In this document: piece after piece, positions 1 through 2,930 of the stretch | Layout of the letters: every line of letters begins with the position of its first letter | How positions within the stretch are numbered: position 1 is the first letter of the stretch | Assembly: GCA_026647295.1 (NCBI GenBank) | Contig: JAPKHB010000262.1 | Coordinates: forward strand, 1-5,690 | Length of the DNA stretch: 5,690 bases | From: Planctomycetota bacterium | Lineage (GTDB): Bacteria > Planctomycetota > PLA2 > JAEUHO01 | Reading direction: 5' to 3' | Made by a program: the position numbers and the translations under genes | The notes under the pieces: model-generated | Database searches by the model: none | Told to the model about the DNA's origin: nothing | The model's input: only the letters and a program-made list of their open reading frames with translations

Positions 1-206
1 CCACCACGGTCGGATCGCTGCAGTTGGTCACGACCTGGGACACCGGACTCACGGCGAATGTCGGCAACTCTGTGAACATCGCCACCCTCGATGTCAACGT
101 TCAGGACATCGCGACGGGCATGGGCCCGATGGTCCGGGTCGTGCTCAGCTCGACGGCCGACACGGTGGTGACGCTCTCCGCGTTCCTCACGCCGAAGAGT
201 GAGTAG
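1..206 (+). CDS. C-terminal fragment of an unrecognised beta-rich protein (partial)
   Basis: The frame is open from the window edge (first complete codon at base 3) to a TAG at 204-206, giving about 67 residues. A TTG at 24 could act as a start, but the frame reads through it without a break and no ribosome binding site stands before it, so this is most likely the tail of a longer gene. The residues alternate hydrophobic with Thr/Ser/Val/Asn (for example TADTVVTLSAFLTPKSE at the end), as expected for beta-strands of an extracellular, surface or virion-like protein. I do not recognise a family. The next frame starts 34 bases downstream on the same strand with no terminator between, so it could be the first gene of the operon that follows. 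Coding confidence is moderate; function is unknown. Confidence 0.55.
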   Translation, partial: TTVGSLQLVTTWDTGLTANVGNSVNIATLDVNVQDIATGMGPMVRVVLSSTADTVVTLSAFLTPKSE

Positions 207-229
207 CATCCGAAGGTAGCGAACGGACT

Positions 230-233
230 GGAG
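230..233 (+). promoter_or_regulatory. Ribosome binding site (GGAG) for the ORF at 241
   Basis: GGAG at 230-233 is followed by a 7-base spacer and the ATG at 241. This is close to ideal Shine-Dalgarno geometry. It is the strongest single argument that the otherwise unconvincing 80-residue frame at 241-483 is translated. Confidence 0.5.
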
Positions 234-240
234 ACCTACC

Positions 241-483
241 ATGGCGCAAACCTCCGGCCAGCCCGCTGTAGAGCCGTGCGGTGGCGGGCACTCCAGTCCG
301 TACGCAGTCGGCGGGCTGATGCTGTCCTATGACGCGCCCCCGGCAAGCAGAACGCGCATATGGAGTCCCGCGTTAGCGGTCCCGCGGTGCTCCCGCATAG
401 CGCGAGCGCCACGCTGCGGCTCTCGGGCTGCCGCGAGGCGGCAGCCGCGCCACTGTCCGGCTGAATGGATGCTGCCACGATGA
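241..483 (+). CDS. Small hypothetical protein, 80 aa, upstream partner in an ATGA overlap
   Basis: For this frame: an ATG at 241 with GGAG seven bases upstream, and a TGA at 481-483 sharing the ATGA overlap with the ATG at 480 of the next gene, the usual sign of translational coupling. By hand count about 57 of 79 codons after the start end in G or C. Against it: the protein is Pro/Ala/Arg/Cys-rich, becomes strongly basic and low-complexity after residue 35, has no recognisable domain, signal peptide or membrane segment, and its last third contains a perfect 9-bp hairpin. It may be a short leader-type ORF whose translation feeds the next gene, or a chance frame in a regulatory or recombined spacer. 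If it is not coding, bases 207-464 are an untranslated region. No function is proposed. Confidence 0.4.
   Translation: MAQTSGQPAVEPCGGGHSSPYAVGGLMLSYDAPPASRTRIWSPALAVPRCSRIARAPRCGSRAAARRQPRHCPAEWMLPR
426..446 (+). promoter_or_regulatory. Perfect 9-bp inverted repeat (hairpin) just before the 480 start
   Basis: GGCTGCCGC (426-434) is separated by GAG from its exact reverse complement GCGGCAGCC (438-446). The all-GC-rich stem with a three-base loop should be very stable in RNA. No T-run follows, so it is not a canonical intrinsic terminator. It ends 18 bases before the ATG at 465 and 33 before the ATG at 480, where it could limit ribosome access to the second gene unless ribosomes translating the 241 frame open it. 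That regulatory role is inference; the repeat itself is read directly. Confidence 0.5.
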
Positions 484-1403
484 CTAACTTCCAAGGGTCC
501 AGCAGCGGGGTACGGCCTAGCACCGGGCCAGGGCCCACTGCAAGTGGTGAGTTGGACGCGCAGCCATCCGTTACCTCAAGTAGGCGCCGCGACCCCAAAA
601 CACACGATAGGCACCTTGGGCCCACGGTGCGGCCTGATTGGAGTAGGTCGCCCGCCGAGATGGCCGAGGAACTAGAGGTGGTTTCAGGCGCGCTTGCGAG
701 TGCAGATTGGCGATTGCGGATGGGCCCCAGTGTCGGCAGCCCGGGCGTAGGGCGCCCGGTTGCCTCCATGCTCGCCCATGGGGAAAGCGTCTTGTCGGCT
801 CTCCAAGCCCACGCGTACAGCCCCATTCATGCCTGGGCAGCGCCCCAGATTGGGGTTGATGTGCGTGGCAGTAGATTAGGCACGCATTTCCTCTACTTCG
901 GGGGGGGTGGCGGCCTAGACGGGCAACGGTTCTTCATTCCCTGGCTCTATATCCCGTTTGGACTGCTGCGGTGGTTTGACTGGCTGTCTCGGTACTTGGA
1001 CGGATGGGCGGATCGCCTACGGGAACGCTACGGCGAGTTGCTAGACCGCACCCGACGGGAGACCGGAGCGATTCACCAAATGCTCTCCGCAGCAGATCAC
1101 AAGCGCAAACAGTATGAGGCCGCGCGACCGCACATCTTCAAAGTTCTGGCGATTGCGGGGGTGGGGCTGAGCGGGCCGGGGACCCTGCCAGAGTCGGATA
1201 CGACCCGGATCATGCAGGCGTTCGTGTCATGCCGCATCTCCCTCAAGGGGGCCCTCCAGTTGATTGTGTACACTGGCATGAAGCAAGTCGGCGCATCTCC
1301 CGAGGCAATTGCCCGGGCCACAACGGAAATGGCCTCGGCCCTTGCTGCTGCCAATTCGGCGAGCGCGAGGCCGGCACCAATAGGGCCAGTGGACAACCGA
1401 TAG
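480..1403 (+). CDS. Hypothetical protein, ~307 aa, with an aromatic hydrophobic segment
   Basis: I prefer the ATG at 480 because it forms an ATGA overlap with the preceding frame. The in-frame ATG at 465 would give 312 residues but lacks a ribosome binding site; TGA at 462-464 closes the frame above it. Numbering from 465: residues 1-60 are polar, Ser/Pro/Gly-rich and probably disordered. Around 142-176 comes a strongly aromatic hydrophobic stretch (FLYF, then a five-Gly run, then FFIPWLYIPFGLLRWFDW), which could be a membrane-associated helix. Residues 178-224 are charged and helical (RLRERYGELLDRTRRE). The rest is mixed helix with an Ala-rich end. There is no signal peptide and no recognised domain. 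The lipoprotein gene starts one base after its TAG, so the two products probably act together, possibly at the envelope. The gene contains an eight-G tract. Function is unknown. Confidence 0.65.
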   Translation: MTNFQGSSSGVRPSTGPGPTASGELDAQPSVTSSRRRDPKTHDRHLGPTVRPDWSRSPAEMAEELEVVSGALASADWRLRMGPSVGSPGVGRPVASMLAHGESVLSALQAHAYSPIHAWAAPQIGVDVRGSRLGTHFLYFGGGGGLDGQRFFIPWLYIPFGLLRWFDWLSRYLDGWADRLRERYGELLDRTRRETGAIHQMLSAADHKRKQYEAARPHIFKVLAIAGVGLSGPGTLPESDTTRIMQAFVSCRISLKGALQLIVYTGMKQVGASPEAIARATTEMASALAAANSASARPAPIGPVDNR

Positions 1404-1404
1404 C

Positions 1405-2247
1405 ATGGAGCCTCGGAACGTTTTGGCCTGCGGTCGCTGGTGTGTCTTGGGCCTTCTGACAGTCGCAGGCGGGTGCGGAGGTGCCCACCTCAGAGGTGCA
1501 GGGCCAGCGGGAGACAGGGCCCGCCCCGAACCCTCTCGCGAGAGGTACACGGTCGAATTGGTCAGCCCGATCGGAACGACCACGGGTCGCGCGGTGCCGG
1601 TCGTCGGTCGGCTTCGGTCACGGCGGGCCTCCTGGGAGATGTTCGATGTGTACGTGGACGGGATCCACACGAAGATCGGGTATGCCGACAACGAGTTCGA
1701 GATGACTCGGGTCTACAAGACCGGTGGAAGGAAGTGCCTGCAGATTGCTGTGTTCGAGGATGGAGCGCTCGACGCTCCGATCGTGAACGCAGACTTCGAG
1801 TTCGAGGTGCGCTTGGATCCGGCATATGAGCAGGGGGTTCAGAGCGCAATCCATGCCCTCGCGCGAGGCGATGAGGATTGGGAGTTGCTTAACCGAGTCA
1901 CGGGGTGGCCGGATCCGCTGTACACGCCCTACCTTGTTAAGTTGACCGGGAGACTCGCCGACTACCAGTGGGAGGGGCTGCTGTTCGCCATGGCACAAGC
2001 TCCAAGTGTGGAAGCGCTCCCTGCGGCAGTTGCTGCGTTGGGGAACGTATCGAGTAACATTGACGACGTGCCGGGGAGGATCCTCTCGGCGGTGCTCGGG
2101 CCGAAGGCCTATCGCGAACTGTGTACGCCAGAACATGACACGGAGACTTGCAGGCGGAGAATCGGGTCGTGGCTTAGCGAGAAGAAACGACGGGCGGCTG
2201 ACGCGCGCTTGAATGGCCGCGGTCGAAGAGTCCCCTGGTGGAAGTAA
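1405..2247 (+). CDS. Predicted lipoprotein of unknown function, 280 aa
   Basis: The ATG at 1405 lies one base after the TAG of the previous gene (1401-1403), which suggests termination-reinitiation coupling; no strong ribosome binding site of its own is seen. The N-terminus is a lipoprotein signal: R4 and R11, a hydrophobic core VLGLLTVAG, then a lipobox-like V-A-G-G-C with the candidate lipidated cysteine at C24. The +2 residue is Gly, not Asp, so outer-membrane sorting is expected if the host follows the E. coli rule. Residues 25-46 form a Pro/Arg/Gly-rich tether. Residues 47-137 look like a beta-sandwich, perhaps Ig-like (YTVELVSPIG, MFDVYVDGI, CLQIAVFEDG, ADFEFEVRL). Residues 138-265 look helical. 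C111, C240 and C249 could be redox-relevant after export. I recognise no family. It is convergent with the toxin/immunity pair on the other strand and need not be related to it. Confidence 0.8.
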   Translation: MEPRNVLACGRWCVLGLLTVAGGCGGAHLRGAGPAGDRARPEPSRERYTVELVSPIGTTTGRAVPVVGRLRSRRASWEMFDVYVDGIHTKIGYADNEFEMTRVYKTGGRKCLQIAVFEDGALDAPIVNADFEFEVRLDPAYEQGVQSAIHALARGDEDWELLNRVTGWPDPLYTPYLVKLTGRLADYQWEGLLFAMAQAPSVEALPAAVAALGNVSSNIDDVPGRILSAVLGPKAYRELCTPEHDTETCRRRIGSWLSEKKRRAADARLNGRGRRVPWWK

Positions 2248-2635
2248 GTGGCTCCTCGCTATTTGTGGTGGGTTCGGGACATGAGTGTTGACTGACGTGG
2301 ATGCTGCCCTGCCACGTGCCACGACATTCTGCAGTGCTCCCTGCCACGACATTCTGCACCTTTCGTTCGAGTTCTCGTCGCCATGGCTGGCCCAGAGGGT
2401 AGCGGACGGGCACCCGGAGCGCCATCCCCCTACCGCCGGCCAGCATCACCCCGGGGCGACGGCCTGCCCCGAGCGCCCGGGCCGGGCCCCCGAGGAGGGT
2501 CCGCCAAGCCCGCCACCGGCCACCCCCCGCGCCGCCTCGGTTGTCGAGAACTCGACGGAAACGTGCCGTTCGGTCTGACGCGGAGCACGGCGGAAATCCA
2601 GGGATCCCGCACGATTGCCTAAAGGACACGAACGG
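2248..2635. other. 388-bp spacer between convergent genes, with repeats and a GC-extreme block
   Basis: No convincing gene is present. The left part (2248-2300) is featureless. A 17-bp direct repeat pair lies at 2317-2358. From about 2400 to 2540 the DNA is extremely GC-rich and C-skewed on the plus strand: by hand count 52 of 60 bases in 2461-2520 are G or C, against about 58% in the immunity gene. Open frames here on both strands are Pro/Arg/Gly-rich translations of that composition and match nothing I recognise. Two short palindromes (2475-2487 and 2543-2556) lack T-runs or a proper loop, so no intrinsic terminator can be assigned to either convergent operon. The block may be a remnant of inserted DNA. 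Confidence 0.6.
2310..2358. repeat. Direct repeats of TGCCACGACATTCTGCA, period 25
   Basis: TGCCACGACATTCTGCA occurs exactly at 2317-2333 and again at 2342-2358, a 25-base period. A further 7-base copy of the head, TGCCACG, abuts the first at 2310-2316. The sequences before the copies also resemble each other (CTGCCCTGCCACG and CTCCCTGCCACG). Short repeated sites in tandem at a spacer are typical of transposase-binding sites at the ends of some insertion sequences (the IS21 family carries multiple terminal repeats) or of operator arrays. I cannot tell which; an IS-end relic is the guess I favour, at low confidence. Confidence 0.7.
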
Positions 2636-2923
2636 TCAGAAATCCCGCGCCAATCGCCGCAGTTGTCCGAGCCTCTGGTCGCACTCCTGCCTCAATTGCT
2701 CTTCCGTCATGTCAAACTCGGAGTCAGGGACATCAGGGGAATAACACTCGCACGCCGTGGCGATGGAATTGAGCGCCTCGTACACGCCCTGACCCATCCA
2801 TCCGCCGGGATCACCCTGGAAAGCGTGGAAGAATGCGTCTGCGAAGGCTCCTGCAGCAACCCGTCCGTCGAGAAAGTCCTTGATCATTCTCGTGTAGCGG
2901 GCAAGTTGTGTCGTCTGACTCAT
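2636..2923 (-). CDS. Colicin D-like immunity protein, 95 aa
   Basis: This is the antidote to the nuclease at the end of the preceding gene. The small acidic protein (about 15 Asp/Glu against 9 Arg/Lys) has the layout of the colicin D immunity family: an N-terminal helical pattern Y-T-R-M-I-K-D-F-L-D-G-R-V-A-A-G-A-F (residues 10-27), a middle helix ending C-E-C-Y-S-P-D (58-64), then an acidic segment leading into a final helix, F-D-M-T-E-E-Q-L-R-Q-E (70-80). The order FL-G-x-hydrophobic-F, then Y/F-x-P-D, then DxxxEEQLR is what I recall for that family, and 95 residues compares well with about 87 for E. coli ImmD. In the known system the acidic protein covers the nuclease active site and mimics the tRNA backbone. 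The ATG at 2921-2923 lies seven bases after the toxin stop, so toxin and antidote are co-transcribed. Confidence is high from context and pattern together. Confidence 0.85.
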   Translation of the reverse strand: MSQTTQLARYTRMIKDFLDGRVAAGAFADAFFHAFQGDPGGWMGQGVYEALNSIATACECYSPDVPDSEFDMTEEQLRQECDQRLGQLRRLARDF

Positions 2924-2930
2924 GTGATGC

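Noticed and set aside
236..826. 196-aa open frame on the minus strand
   Set aside because: It is antisense to the 480-1403 gene and the ORF at 241; its Arg/Ser/Ala-rich translation has no recognisable pattern, as expected of a shadow frame in GC-rich DNA.
1618..2352. 244-aa open frame on the minus strand
   Set aside because: Antisense to the lipoprotein gene, which has a clear signal peptide, a coupled start and sensible composition; this frame has none of these.
2475..2487. Near-perfect palindrome GCCCGGGCCGGGC
   Set aside because: The one-base centre cannot form a hairpin loop, and such palindromes are likely by chance in a block near 87% GC.
2543..2556. Palindrome GTCGAGAACTCGAC as a terminator
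   Set aside because: A short stem with a two- to four-base loop and no following T-run on either strand; insufficient for an intrinsic terminator.
2285..2578. 97-aa plus-strand frame in the spacer
   Set aside because: It runs through the direct repeats and then the Pro-rich block; no ribosome binding site and no domain.
2174..2629. Minus-strand frame with a GTG start 6 bases after the immunity stop, as a possible third gene of the toxin operon
   Set aside because: Its product is Arg/Gly-rich, reflects the C-skewed block, and runs antisense into the 3' end of the lipoprotein gene. No family pattern is visible.
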